Assembly: GCF_900538805.1 (NCBI RefSeq)
Contig: NZ_UPZP01000028.1
Span: forward strand, 1-24,903
Reading direction: 5' to 3'
Length of the DNA stretch: 24,903 nt
Origin: an uncultured Dialister sp.
Lineage (GTDB): Bacteria; Bacillota; Negativicutes; Veillonellales; Dialisteraceae
The notes beneath the pieces are model-generated. The model made no database searches and had not been told where the DNA came from. It was given only the letters and a program-made list of their open reading frames with translations. Made by a program: the position numbers and the translations under genes. Shown one piece after another: positions 14,354 to 21,634 of the stretch; position 1 is the first letter of the stretch; each line of letters opens with the position of its first letter.

Positions 14354-15094
14354 ATGAAAAAACTATTAGCTCCCATACTTGCTGCCTGCCTCATGGTGGG
14401 CGGAGAAACCGCATTGGCGGAGAACTGGATCCCCTTCCAGGATTCCAATGCCACCCTGGTGGACACGGACTCCTATGTGGACAGCGGCCTTCGGGCTTCC
14501 CTGTCCATCAAGTCGGAAGGAAAAGATGGCAGCGCCATTTCCAACATTGAATTTGACAAGAACCGCCGGGCCTATCGGGTCACGGAAATGAAGACCCTGG
14601 ATGAGAAAGGCACCGTCACCAACGATTTCACCTACAGCGACGATCCCCAGAACTGGAGCGCCCTGGTGCCCCATTCCTTCGGCATGAACCTGTACAACCA
14701 CTACGTGGAAAATCCCCTTCCCCGTTTCACCAATCCCCAGTGGCTCGTCATTTATAAAGAAGAGGGCGTCCGTTTCCACGGAAGCACCTATGACGTGGAG
14801 AAAAATACCATTTCCTACAAGGACGGCTACGCCACCTTCTGGATTCGTATTTCCTATCCCTGGAAGGACCAGAACTTCTCCTCCGTCATTTATCACGTGA
14901 AAATGGACGTGCCCCACAAACGGATCCAGACCCTCTCCATGACCCGCTACGACTACGACGGAAAAGTCCAGAGCCACGGCGCCGGCAGCAGAGATCGGGA
15001 AACCATCGCCGAAGGCTCTCCCATGGAAAAGGTGCACGCCTATATTAATAAGGAACTGCTGGCCGGACATATCCGCATGATGTCGTCGTTATAA
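14354..15094 (+). CDS. Secreted surface-adhesin-E-like protein
   Basis: 246 aa from ATG 14354 with AGGAGG 6 nt upstream. Residues 1-22 are a signal peptide (MKKLLAPILAACLMVGGETA, ALA cleavage site). The mature part begins ENWIPFQDSNATLVDTDSYV. It continues with paired beta segments such as AISNIEFDKNRRAYRVTEMK and, later, VIYHVKMDVPHKRIQTLSMT and RYDYDGKVQSHGAGSR, ending with SPMEKVHAYINKEL. This layout (a W-start strand, a Y-D-x-x-G-K turn and a final helix after a 'SP' segment) is that of the surface-adhesin E repeat, seen here twice at low similarity. The protein is probably periplasmic or surface-exposed. The ligand is unknown. The stop is followed after 3 nt by a perfect hairpin. Confidence 0.6.
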   Translation: MKKLLAPILAACLMVGGETALAENWIPFQDSNATLVDTDSYVDSGLRASLSIKSEGKDGSAISNIEFDKNRRAYRVTEMKTLDEKGTVTNDFTYSDDPQNWSALVPHSFGMNLYNHYVENPLPRFTNPQWLVIYKEEGVRFHGSTYDVEKNTISYKDGYATFWIRISYPWKDQNFSSVIYHVKMDVPHKRIQTLSMTRYDYDGKVQSHGAGSRDRETIAEGSPMEKVHAYINKELLAGHIRMMSSL

Positions 15095-15097
15095 AAA

Positions 15098-15555
15098 GGT
15101 GGCCGCTGCGCGGCCACCGGGTTCAGAGGGTTCGGCCCGCCGAAGGCGGGCTGGTTCAAAGGGTTCAGAAGGGAAGGTATCGCCATTGGACACGCCCTGG
15201 TGGGCGTGAGGGTTCTGAAGATTGACGGGGCATTCGCCCCGAGGGTTCTAAAGTTTGACAGCGGCTGCGCCGCTGAGGGTTATGGTAGTGCCCTATCGGG
15301 CACAAGTATAAATGCCGCCTTTGGCGGCATCTAAAACTCATCGCCGCGCCAGCGGCGATACCACAACCCTCAGCCCTGAAAGGGCTGTCCAACTTAAGAA
15401 CCTTCGGTCCCGCCAGGGCCTGTCAAACTTCGGGCCTTTTGGGCCGTCAACCCTCACGCCGAAGGCGGCATACAAAACTCCCTTTGAACCAGCCCGCTCT
15501 GTGGGCGGAACCCATCGGTCAGTGCACCAGCACATGACCGATAGAACCTGGGCGC
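15098..15555 (+). repeat. Large hairpin mosaic, interrupted by a MITE
   Basis: It begins GGTGGCCGC-TGC-GCGGCCACC (15098-15118) and GGGTTCAGAGGGTTC, followed by the GGCCCGCC/GGCGGGC hairpin, CACGCCC/GGGCGTG, GACGGGGCATTCGCCCCGAG, GACAGCGGCTGCGCCGCTGA, ATCGCC... with GAGTATAAA-type links, then an inverted half in which the modules run backwards (CTTAAGAACC, CAGCCCGCTCTGTGGGCGG). Bases 15418-15515 are nearly the same as 21806-21907. The last hairpin is split at GGGCGC by the element at 15556-15720 and resumes with AAGGCGCCTGAACC. Confidence 0.78.
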
Positions 15556-15720
15556 TAGGGAAGCGCTGATTAAATCGTTATCAGATTTCATTCTTGTATT
15601 TTTATTCAATGCAAGGAATCAGTCGACGCGAATAGCGAGCTATTTAAGGAGACTGATGACGTAGCATTGGATAAAAATACATATGAAATTTGATTCTGCG
15701 AATTAATCAGTGCTTCCCTA
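15556..15720. mobile_element. MITE-like palindrome with TA target duplication
   Basis: Termini TAGGGAAGCGCTGATTAAAT and, at the right end, TTAATCAGTGCTTCCCTA form a 22-bp inverted repeat with 20 matches. The interior shares TGCAAGGAATCAGTCGACGC and TTTAAGGAGACTGATGACG with the copy at 148-310. TA flanks both ends. The related mosaic at 21958-21978 has GGGCGTCGTAAGGCGCCTG uninterrupted, so the present site looks like the same hairpin opened at its TA. TA duplication is typical of IS630/mariner-type transposition; no transposase is present, so movement would need one in trans. Confidence 0.75.
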
Positions 15721-15840
15721 AAGGCGCCTGAACCCTCTTGCTTTCGAGAATATAGTCCAGCGCCGGCGGAAAGCGGTCAGCCGACAGCCGCTTCACTGTC
15801 TCACTGTCTCACTCTCCCACTGTCCCACTAATCCCCCCGA
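15721..15840 (+). repeat. Mosaic end block and tandem tract before the HTH gene
   Basis: AAGGCGCCTGAACCCTCTTG closes the mosaic. Then come CGGAAAGCGGTCAGCCGACA, CAGCCGCTTCACTGTCTC and repeated TCACTGTC / CCCACTG units (15790-15832) that run up to the GAGG of the HTH gene. No promoter is evident. Confidence 0.55.
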
Positions 15841-15846
15841 GGTATT

Positions 15847-16653
15847 ATGATTCGAATATACGCACATACAGAAAACGAAGAGCAGTCCCAGGACTGCTAT
15901 GGCGCCTGCCTCACCGGCGCCGTTCCCCAAAGCGGATGGATTCTCACCGACGGAGTCCATCTGTATCTTTTGGATAAGAAGCCGGCCATTCCGGAAGGAG
16001 AAGGGCTGGCGGCAGGCGAAGGACCGGTGGATTTCATTTCCTCCTCCCTGCCTGCTGAAAAAGCAATGGCCGCCTACAGGGCCTATCTTTCCGGCCGCCG
16101 CCTGCCATCCGGCAGCGCCCTAGCCGCCGGTGAAGGGGCTATTTACATTTTTCCCTCCTCCGCCTATGAGCCGGACCTGGGGAAAATGGACATATACCAT
16201 CTTCCCTTTGACCCTCTGGAAGAAGTCATCACGCCGAAAGAAGCGGCGGACCTCTACGGCGCCGACGCCAAAAGGGTGCAGTCCGACTGCGAAAGGGCCG
16301 GGGAAGGGGGCGTGCTGTCCCTTTCCGAAGTCCGCCGCTCCGGAAATACCTGGCTCCTCCTCCGCTGCGCAGCAGAAAGAGTTTACGGTGGAAAGAAAGA
16401 AGAAACCAAGCTCCTGACCTTAAATCCCCTTCTCCTTGTGTTTTCCACCATTGAAGCCGCCCGGATATGGAACCGGGACAGCGGCGTGGTGAGAAGCGCT
16501 GCTGCCGGTGCCGGCCACGCCGCCGCCCGCATGACGGAAGGAGAACGAAGGAAATCGGGCCGCACCTGGCTTGTCACCCGGGACGCCATGAACCGCCTCT
16601 TCGGCCAGGCCCTGCCGGCGGCCATGAAGGACGCCATGAAATGGATTAAATAA
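15847..16653 (+). CDS. Protein with two helix-turn-helix repeats
   Basis: 268 aa from ATG 15847, GAGG 4 nt upstream. The C-terminal half holds two related modules of about 55 residues. The first (128-181) is ITPKEAADLYGADAKRVQSD plus EVRRSGNTWLLLRCAAERVYG. The second (198-253) is FSTIEAARIWNRDSGVVRSA plus ERRKSGRTWLVTRDAMNRLFG. Each is a helix-turn-helix followed by a R-x-S-G-x-T-W-L hairpin and a helix, the pattern of small DNA-binding proteins in Firmicutes. The N-terminal half (about 1-125) has strands such as WILTDGVHLYLLDKKP and GAIYIFPSSAY but matches no family I recognise. It may bind a short paired DNA site. No target is evident. Confidence 0.65.
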   Translation: MIRIYAHTENEEQSQDCYGACLTGAVPQSGWILTDGVHLYLLDKKPAIPEGEGLAAGEGPVDFISSSLPAEKAMAAYRAYLSGRRLPSGSALAAGEGAIYIFPSSAYEPDLGKMDIYHLPFDPLEEVITPKEAADLYGADAKRVQSDCERAGEGGVLSLSEVRRSGNTWLLLRCAAERVYGGKKEETKLLTLNPLLLVFSTIEAARIWNRDSGVVRSAAAGAGHAAARMTEGERRKSGRTWLVTRDAMNRLFGQALPAAMKDAMKWIK

Positions 16654-16671
16654 TTAAAATAATAAAAGGTT

Positions 16672-16760
16672 CAGAGGGTTCGGCCCGCCTTCGGCGGGCT
16701 GGTTCAAAGGGTTCAGAGGGTGGTGGTATCGCCCTGTCGGGCGATGAGTATATAGCCGCC
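16672..16760 (+). repeat. Short hairpin mosaic after the HTH gene
   Basis: GGTTCAGAGGGTTC, then GGCCCGCC-TTC-GGCGGGC (16682-16699), GGTTCAAAGGGTTCAGAGGG, GTGGTATCGCCCTGTCGGGCGATG and GAGTATATAGCCGCC. The stop-proximal hairpin is absent: the stop is followed by TAATTAAAATAATAAAA. From 16761 to 16839 there are CTGACGTCTGACAGTCTGAC and GCGGTAAGCGGTAAGCGG simple repeats. Confidence 0.7.
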
Positions 16761-16839
16761 TTCGCGTCTGACGTCTGACAGTCTGACATCTCCACAAGCG
16801 GTAAGCGGTAAGCGGGCAGCCGATAGCCGACAGGACCCC

Positions 16840-16869
16840 TTGCATTTCTCCCCCTATGTATGTTATATT
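16840..16869 (+). promoter_or_regulatory. Probable promoter of the T-box leader
   Basis: TTGCAT (16840-16845), 18 nt, then TGTTATATT (extended -10, hexamer TATATT at 16864-16869). A start near 16876 would place the T-box stem I at the 5' end of the transcript. Confidence 0.5.
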
Positions 16870-16892
16870 CAAGACAATTAATCTGTTATTTC

Positions 16893-17145
16893 TGCAATGA
16901 AGAGAGAAAGTACATGGATGGAACCGGAAAAGCGAGCCCCGATGGTGGAAGGGGGTGCGGGAATTGCATGGAAGTGCCTCTCTGAGCTGATGGCCTGAAG
17001 GAAGTAGGGCTGTCCGGGAAGCCCGTTACAGCCTCAAGTGTGGAAAGTTTTGATTTCCTGCACTGGCCAAGGTTCCTTCGGCGACGAAGGGATAAATCTG
17101 GGTGGAACACGGAATTCTCCGTCCCATGGGGACGGGGTTTTTATA
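16893..17145 (+). promoter_or_regulatory. T-box riboswitch, probably cysteine-specific
   Basis: Stem I is closed by AGAGAG (16901-16906) and CTCTCT (16978-16983). Its specifier loop has AAGTA on the left and GAAGTGC (16971-16977) on the right. The apical part has AGCGAGCCCCGATGGTGGAA. Stem III is CCTTCG-GCGA-CGAAGG (17075-17090). The T-box GGGTGGAACACGG (17100-17112) precedes the terminator CCGTCCC-ATG-GGGACGG plus TTTTT (17119-17142). The antiterminator bulge reads TGGA, which fits a tRNA ending UCCA. Discriminator U73 is normal for tRNA-Cys, whereas tRNA-Val has A73. So the triplet is more likely TGC (16975-16977) than the overlapping GTG. Uncharged tRNA would allow transcription of the downstream importer. 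Confidence 0.88.
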
Positions 17146-17184
17146 TTGCCAAAACGCGATTATACCATAGAAAGAAGGCTCTTT

Positions 17185-17940
17185 ATGTCCCTTGTGCTCA
17201 AAGCTGAACATATCCGCAAATCCTTCGGAAATGCGGAGGTTTTAAAAGATATCAACCTGTCCGTGGAGAAGGGAAGCGTGGTGTCCATTCTGGGGCCCTC
17301 CGGCACCGGTAAGACCACCTTTCTCCGCTGCCTGAATTACCTGGAGAAGCCGGACGCCGGAAAGCTCACCATCAGCGACGTGTCTGTGGATTTCTCCCAT
17401 ATTTCCAAGAAGGAAATCCAGAATCTCCGCCGGAAATCCACCATGGTGTTCCAGCAGTTCAACCTGTTCCGCAACAAGACGGTGCTGGAAAACATAACGG
17501 AAGGTCTCATCTACGGCTATGGAAAGCCGAAGAAGGAGGCCCTGGAAATCGCCATGAAGGAACTGGAGCGGGTGCACATGGCGGATTATGCGAAAATGTA
17601 TCCCTCTGAACTGTCCGGCGGCATGCAGCAGCGGGTGGGCATTGCCCGGGCCCTGGCGCCAAGGCCGGATGTGATTCTCTTCGATGAACCCACGTCCGCC
17701 CTGGATCCGGAGCTGGTGGGGGAAGTGCTGGATACCATCGCCTCCGTGGCCACCCTGGGCATTACCATGATTATCGTGACCCATGAAATGCATTTCGCCA
17801 AAGAAGTGTCCTCCAAGGTAGTGTTCATGTCCGAAGGCCGGGTGGTGGAAGAAGGAAGTCCCGATGACATCTTCGTCCATCCGAAGGAAGAAAAGACCCG
17901 CCAGTTCCTCCAGCGTATGCTGAAAAGAGAAGAGGGTTAA
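17185..17940 (+). CDS. ATPase of a polar amino acid (probably cystine) ABC importer
   Basis: 251 aa from ATG 17185 (AGAAGG upstream); the frame runs upstream into the T-box but has no site there. Walker A GPSGTGKTT is at 37-45, the Q-loop at VFQQFNLF (88-95), the signature LSGGMQQR at 143-150, Walker B VILFDEPT at 163-170 and the switch His in IIVTHEMH (H200). HMADYAKMYPSELSGG and PTSALDPELVGEVL are typical of the GlnQ/TcyN group. It powers uptake through the two permeases that follow, with 1 nt before the first. The T-box upstream makes expression depend on tRNA charging, probably tRNA-Cys, which suggests cystine or cysteine as substrate. Confidence 0.9.
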   Translation: MSLVLKAEHIRKSFGNAEVLKDINLSVEKGSVVSILGPSGTGKTTFLRCLNYLEKPDAGKLTISDVSVDFSHISKKEIQNLRRKSTMVFQQFNLFRNKTVLENITEGLIYGYGKPKKEALEIAMKELERVHMADYAKMYPSELSGGMQQRVGIARALAPRPDVILFDEPTSALDPELVGEVLDTIASVATLGITMIIVTHEMHFAKEVSSKVVFMSEGRVVEEGSPDDIFVHPKEEKTRQFLQRMLKREEG

Positions 17941-17941
17941 T

Positions 17942-18640
17942 ATGCTGACCTTCAATTTCTCCTATTTCCTGGGCCTCTTTCCAAGGCTTTCCACGGCGCT
18001 CCCCTTTACCATGGAAGTGATTGCCGCCTCCATTGTGCTCTGCCTTTTCTTCGGCACCCTGGTGGCGGTGATTCGCATTGCCAAAGTGCCTCTACTTCAC
18101 CAGATTTGTGAAATCTGGCTGTCCTACAACCGGTCCATGCCCTTCATTCTGGACCTGTACCTGGTGTACTTCGTGCTGCCGGTGATTGTGCGCTCTCTCC
18201 ACATCAGCCCCGACGGCTGGCCCCTCACGGCCTATGTGCTCATCGCCCTTTCCTTCCACTATACCCCGGTGATTTCTGAAATCATCCGCCCCGCCTACCT
18301 CTCCGTGGACCGGGGACAGCATGAGGCGGCCATGGTCTTTGGCCTCTCCCCCTTCCACCGGGTGGTGCACATCATTGCGCCCCAGGCCCTGCCGGTGGCA
18401 CTCCCCAGTCTGGTGAGCGAAGCCATCAATATTTTAAAGGACACCTCCGTCATGTTCTTCATCGGCGTGGTGGACCTCATGGGCCGGGCAGGCCTCATCA
18501 TCAATGCTAATTACGGCCAGGGAAAACTGGAAACCTACTGCGCCGTGGCCCTCATTTACTGGGCCCTGGTGATTCTGGTGGAAACGGTGTTCCACCTCTT
18601 TCAGAAATATAATGCCAAACATGAAAGGAGGGCTTGCTGA
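17942..18640 (+). CDS. Amino acid ABC importer permease 1
   Basis: 232 aa, His/Glu-type amino acid permease family. An opening span ALPFTMEVIAASIVLCLFFGTLVAVIRIA is followed by the family's SYNRSMPFILDLYLVYFVLP. The coupling loop VDRGQHEAAMVFGLSPFHRVVHIIAPQAL contacts the ATPase. LVSEAINILKDTSVMFFIGVVDL is the usual substrate-path segment. It starts 1 nt after the ATPase stop and shares its TGA with the next start (TGATG), so the three genes are tightly coupled. It resembles TcyL/TcyM permeases of cystine importers by eye. The pair with permease 2 suggests a heterodimeric channel. Confidence 0.88.
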   Translation: MLTFNFSYFLGLFPRLSTALPFTMEVIAASIVLCLFFGTLVAVIRIAKVPLLHQICEIWLSYNRSMPFILDLYLVYFVLPVIVRSLHISPDGWPLTAYVLIALSFHYTPVISEIIRPAYLSVDRGQHEAAMVFGLSPFHRVVHIIAPQALPVALPSLVSEAINILKDTSVMFFIGVVDLMGRAGLIINANYGQGKLETYCAVALIYWALVILVETVFHLFQKYNAKHERRAC

Positions 18641-19335
18641 TGATTGATTTTGCCGTACTTCCTACTGCCTTCCTCTTCATCGCCAAGGCCATCCCCAATA
18701 CTCTTTTCATGGCCTTCATCAGTCTTTTCTTCGGCATCCTCTTCGGCTCTGTCATCGCCGTGATCCGGCAGAACTCCGGACGCTTCGTGAACGGCATTTT
18801 CACCGTCCTCGTTTCCTTCTTCCGGGGCGTGCCCAGCATCGTGCAGCTTTTCATCGTGTACAACTCCCTGCCCTTCCTGCTGGCGCCGGTGATTTCCTCC
18901 CTCACGGGACATACGGTGAAGCCCTTCGACGTGAGCCCCTACTGGACCGTATTCACCACCTTCATCCTGTACAATACGGCCTACCAGTCGGAAAACGTGC
19001 GGGGCGCCCTCATGTCGGTGGACAAGGGCCAGTATGAAGCGGCCGTATCCATGGGCATGACCCCCTTTGCCGCCTTCACCCGCATCGTCTTCCCCCAGGC
19101 CTTCATCGTGGCCCTCCCCACCTTCTTCACCTACTACCTGAAAACCATCAAGCTCCTGGCTTTGGTATTCACGGTGAAGGTGGTGGACATGTTTGCAGAA
19201 GCGGACATTTTCTCCGCCCTCTACAACCGCCGCACAGAGCCCTACATCGCCGACGCCATCGCCTACTGGACCGTGGCTATCCTCCTCACCTTCTTCTTCT
19301 CCTGGTGGGAAAAGAAACTCCGGGCCAAAATGTAA
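18640..19335 (+). CDS. Amino acid ABC importer permease 2
   Basis: 231 aa from ATG 18640, GGAGG at 18627-18631; an in-frame TTG at 18634 is a weaker choice. The same fold as permease 1, in the same order: AKAIPNTLFMAFISLFFGILFGSVIAV, SFFRGVPSIVQLFIVYNSLP, the coupling loop VDKGQYEAAVSMGMTPFAAFTRIVFPQAF, and YYLKTIKLLALVFTVKVVDMF. It forms the second half of the channel. No periplasmic binding protein follows or precedes, although this transporter class needs one; it must be encoded elsewhere. The stop is 2 nt before the terminator-like hairpin that begins the 59/60-bp array. Confidence 0.88.
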   Translation: MIDFAVLPTAFLFIAKAIPNTLFMAFISLFFGILFGSVIAVIRQNSGRFVNGIFTVLVSFFRGVPSIVQLFIVYNSLPFLLAPVISSLTGHTVKPFDVSPYWTVFTTFILYNTAYQSENVRGALMSVDKGQYEAAVSMGMTPFAAFTRIVFPQAFIVALPTFFTYYLKTIKLLALVFTVKVVDMFAEADIFSALYNRRTEPYIADAIAYWTVAILLTFFFSWWEKKLRAKM

Positions 19336-19337
19336 GA

Positions 19338-19396
19338 AAAAAGTTTCCTGTACGTCGTGAGACTATGATGTTTCATGCCGACAGGAAACTTTTTGC
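19338..19396 (+). terminator. Terminator-like hairpin of the importer operon
   Basis: AAAAAGTTTCCTGT (19338-19351) pairs perfectly over 14 bp with ACAGGAAACTTTTT (19381-19394) across a 29-nt loop. The U-tract is part of the stem. Its right arm is also the left arm of array copy 1 and could pair with GGGTTCCTG (19400-19408) instead, so the two folds exclude each other. Confidence 0.55.
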
Positions 19397-20290
19397 ATAT
19401 GGGTTCCTGTCCGACGCAGCGGCAGTTGGATTCATACCGACAGGGAGCTGTTCGCGAATAGTTTCCTACTCGACATGACGCCAATGTGCTTCTTACCCAC
19501 AGGAAACTTTTCGCATATAGTTTCCTGCTCGACATGACACCGCTGTGTTTCTTACCGACAGGAAACTTTTCGCGTATGGTTTCCTGCTCGACATGACGCC
19601 GCTGTGTCTCTTGCCGACAGGAAGCTATTCGCGTATAGTTTCCTACTGAGCGTGACTCCAATGCTGTTTCTTACCGACAGGAAACTTTTCGCATATAGTT
19701 TCCTATTGAACGTGACTCCACTGCTGTTTCTTATCGACAGGAAACTTTTCGCGTATAGTTTCCTATTAAACGTGACTCCAATGCTGTTTCTTACCGACAG
19801 GAAACTTTTCGCATATAGTTTCCTACTCGACACGACACCGCTGTGTTTCATACCGGCAGGAAACTTTTCGCGTATAGTTTCCTATTGAACGTGACTCCAC
19901 TGCTGTTTCTTACCGACAGGAAACTTTTCGCGTATGGTTTCCTATTGAGCGTGGCTCCACTGTGTCTCTTACCGACAGGAAACTTTGCGCAAATAGTTTC
20001 CTACTCGACATGACACCGCTGTGTATCTTACCGACAGGAAACTATTCGCGTATAGTTTTCTATTGAGCGTGACTCCACTGCTGTTTCTTACCGACAGGAA
20101 ACTTTTCGCATATAGTTTCCTACTCGACATGACGCCGCTGTGTCTCTTGCCGGCAGGAAACTTTTCGCATATAGTTTCCTACTCGACATGACACCGCTGT
20201 GTTTCTTACCGACAGGAAGCTTTTCGCATATAGTTTCCTACTCGGCATGACACCGCTGTATTTCATACCAACAGGAAACTTCTATCAAAC
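19382..20290 (+). repeat. Tandem array of 59/60-bp hairpin units (15 full plus 1 partial)
   Basis: Units start at CAGG in 19382, 19441, 19500, 19559, 19618, 19678, 19738, 19798, 19857, 19917, 19976, 20035, 20095, 20154, 20213 and (partial) 20272. Each has the stem AGGAAACT / AGTTTCCT around a loop close to TTTCGCATAT, then a linker of two related kinds: ACTCGACATGACACCGCTG (59-bp units) or ATTGAACGTGACTCCACTGC (60-bp units), both ending TTTCTTACCGA. The stem is much better kept than the linker. Of nine stem changes I count, eight turn a pair into G-U on the plus strand. The mixed 59/60 period breaks any reading frame, so it is not coding. It ends just before the proA promoter. Confidence 0.95.
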
Positions 20291-20293
20291 ATA

Positions 20294-20322
20294 TTGACTC
20301 CCTCCCCACAGTCCCATACAAT
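20294..20322 (+). promoter_or_regulatory. proA: Promoter of proA
   Basis: TTGACT (20294-20299), 17 nt, TACAAT (20317-20322); five of six matches in each hexamer and ideal spacing. The start would be near 20329, giving a leader of about 23 nt with AAAGGAGA. It lies directly after the truncated last array unit. Confidence 0.85.
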
Positions 20323-20351
20323 GGAAGTACTATAGGAAAGGAGATTTCCCC

Positions 20352-21632
20352 ATGGATATACGAGAAGAAACGAAACAGATGAAACTGGCATCCCCTCTGC
20401 TGGCCGCCATGCCGTTGGAGAAGCGGAATGAGGCGCTTTCGCTCATTCGGAGCAGTCTGGATGAGCACAGGGAAGAAATCTTTGAAGCCAACCGGAAGGA
20501 CCTTGCCCTGGCCGTCCAAAACCAGGTGGCTCCAGCAGTGATGAAGCGTCTCACCTTTGATGAAACCAAGCTCTCCGATGTGACCCAAGAGCTCACCAGT
20601 CTGATTTCCCTGCCGGACCCCATCGGGAAAGTGACCCTGCACCGTGAGCTGGATGAAGGGCTCACCCTTACCCGGGTCACCTGCCCCATCGGCGTCATCG
20701 GCGTCATCTTTGAAGCCCGTCCCGACGCGCTGGTGCAGATTTCCTCCCTCTGCCTGAAAAGCGGCAACTGCGCCATCCTGAAGGGCGGAAAGGAAACCAC
20801 CTATACCAACCGCATTCTTTTCACCCTTATCCATGAAGCGGCCATGAAGGCGGGCCTTCCGGAAAAGTGCCTCCTCCAGGCGGAGCAGCACAATGAAATC
20901 GACGAACTGCTGGAATGCCACGGTTCCGTGGATCTTCTCATTCCCCGGGGCTCCAACGCCTTTGTGCAGTACATCATGAACCACACCTCCATCCCCGTCC
21001 TGGGCCATGCCGACGGCGTTTGCCACATGTACGTGGATAGGGACTACGACATAGAAAAGGCCATCCCCCTCATTATGGACGGGAAGACCCAGTACACCGC
21101 CGCCTGCAACGCCGTGGAAACGGTGCTGGTACACAGGAGCATTGCCGGCAGTTTCCTGCCAAAGCTGGCGGATGCTCTCCATCAGGCAGGCGTCACCATC
21201 CGGGGCACCGAGGAAGTGAACCGTATCATTCCGGTAGATGTGATTCCCGAAGGTGAAAGCTGGCACCGGGAATACCTGGACCTCATCCTGGCCATTAAGC
21301 TGGTGGATGGGGTAGATGAAGCCATCAGCCACATCAATACCTACGGCTCCCACCACACGGACTGCATTATTACGGAAAATGAGGAAACCGCCAGGCGCTT
21401 CATGACTCTCGTGGACTCCGCCGGCGTCTACCGGAATGCCTCCACCCGCTTCGCCGACGGCTTCCGCTACGGCTTCGGCGCGGAAGTGGGCATTTCCACC
21501 TCTAAAATCCACGCCCGCGGCCCGGTGGGACTGGAAGGCCTGGTGTCCTATAAATACAAACTCCTGGGCCATGGACAGATTGTGGGAGACTACGCTTCCG
21601 GGAAGAAACAGTTTCATTTCAGGGATTTGTGA
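20352..21632 (+). CDS. proA: ProA, glutamate-5-semialdehyde dehydrogenase
   Basis: 426 aa, cytoplasmic. It reduces gamma-glutamyl phosphate with NADPH to glutamate-5-semialdehyde, the second step of proline synthesis. ATG 20352 follows AAAGGAGA. Family marks: CPIGVIGVIFEARPDALVQI (111-130), KSGNCAILKGGKE (136-148), DLLIPRGSNAFVQYI (194-208), then the catalytic Cys252 in QYTAACNAVETVLVH, and SHHTDCIITEN and GFGAEVGISTSKIHARGPVGLEGL toward the end. Length is normal for the family. proB (glutamate 5-kinase), often adjacent, is not in the window. Transcription starts from its own promoter after the hairpin array. A perfect 11-bp hairpin begins 2 nt after the stop. Confidence 0.97.
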   Translation: MDIREETKQMKLASPLLAAMPLEKRNEALSLIRSSLDEHREEIFEANRKDLALAVQNQVAPAVMKRLTFDETKLSDVTQELTSLISLPDPIGKVTLHRELDEGLTLTRVTCPIGVIGVIFEARPDALVQISSLCLKSGNCAILKGGKETTYTNRILFTLIHEAAMKAGLPEKCLLQAEQHNEIDELLECHGSVDLLIPRGSNAFVQYIMNHTSIPVLGHADGVCHMYVDRDYDIEKAIPLIMDGKTQYTAACNAVETVLVHRSIAGSFLPKLADALHQAGVTIRGTEEVNRIIPVDVIPEGESWHREYLDLILAIKLVDGVDEAISHINTYGSHHTDCIITENEETARRFMTLVDSAGVYRNASTRFADGFRYGFGAEVGISTSKIHARGPVGLEGLVSYKYKLLGHGQIVGDYASGKKQFHFRDL

Positions 21633-21634
21633 GG

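Noticed and set aside
16971..16977. Valine (GTG) specifier in the T-box
   Set aside because: GTG fits the strict register after GAA, but the TGGA bulge does not match the A73 discriminator usual for tRNA-Val. Kept only as the alternative.
19552..19888. Repeat protein encoded in the array
   Set aside because: Open frames on both strands read as repeats (RKLYAKSFL, DRKLFAYSFLL), but the 59-bp units shift the frame, there is no ribosome binding site, and stem variation follows RNA pairing rather than codons.
19382..20290. CRISPR array
   Set aside because: The period is regular, but the linkers between stems are two related sequences rather than unique spacers, and no cas gene is nearby.
20238..21617. 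Long minus-strand open frame opposite proA
   Set aside because: Antisense shadow of a GC-rich gene. It begins in the array and matches no family, while proA has promoter, site and all motifs.
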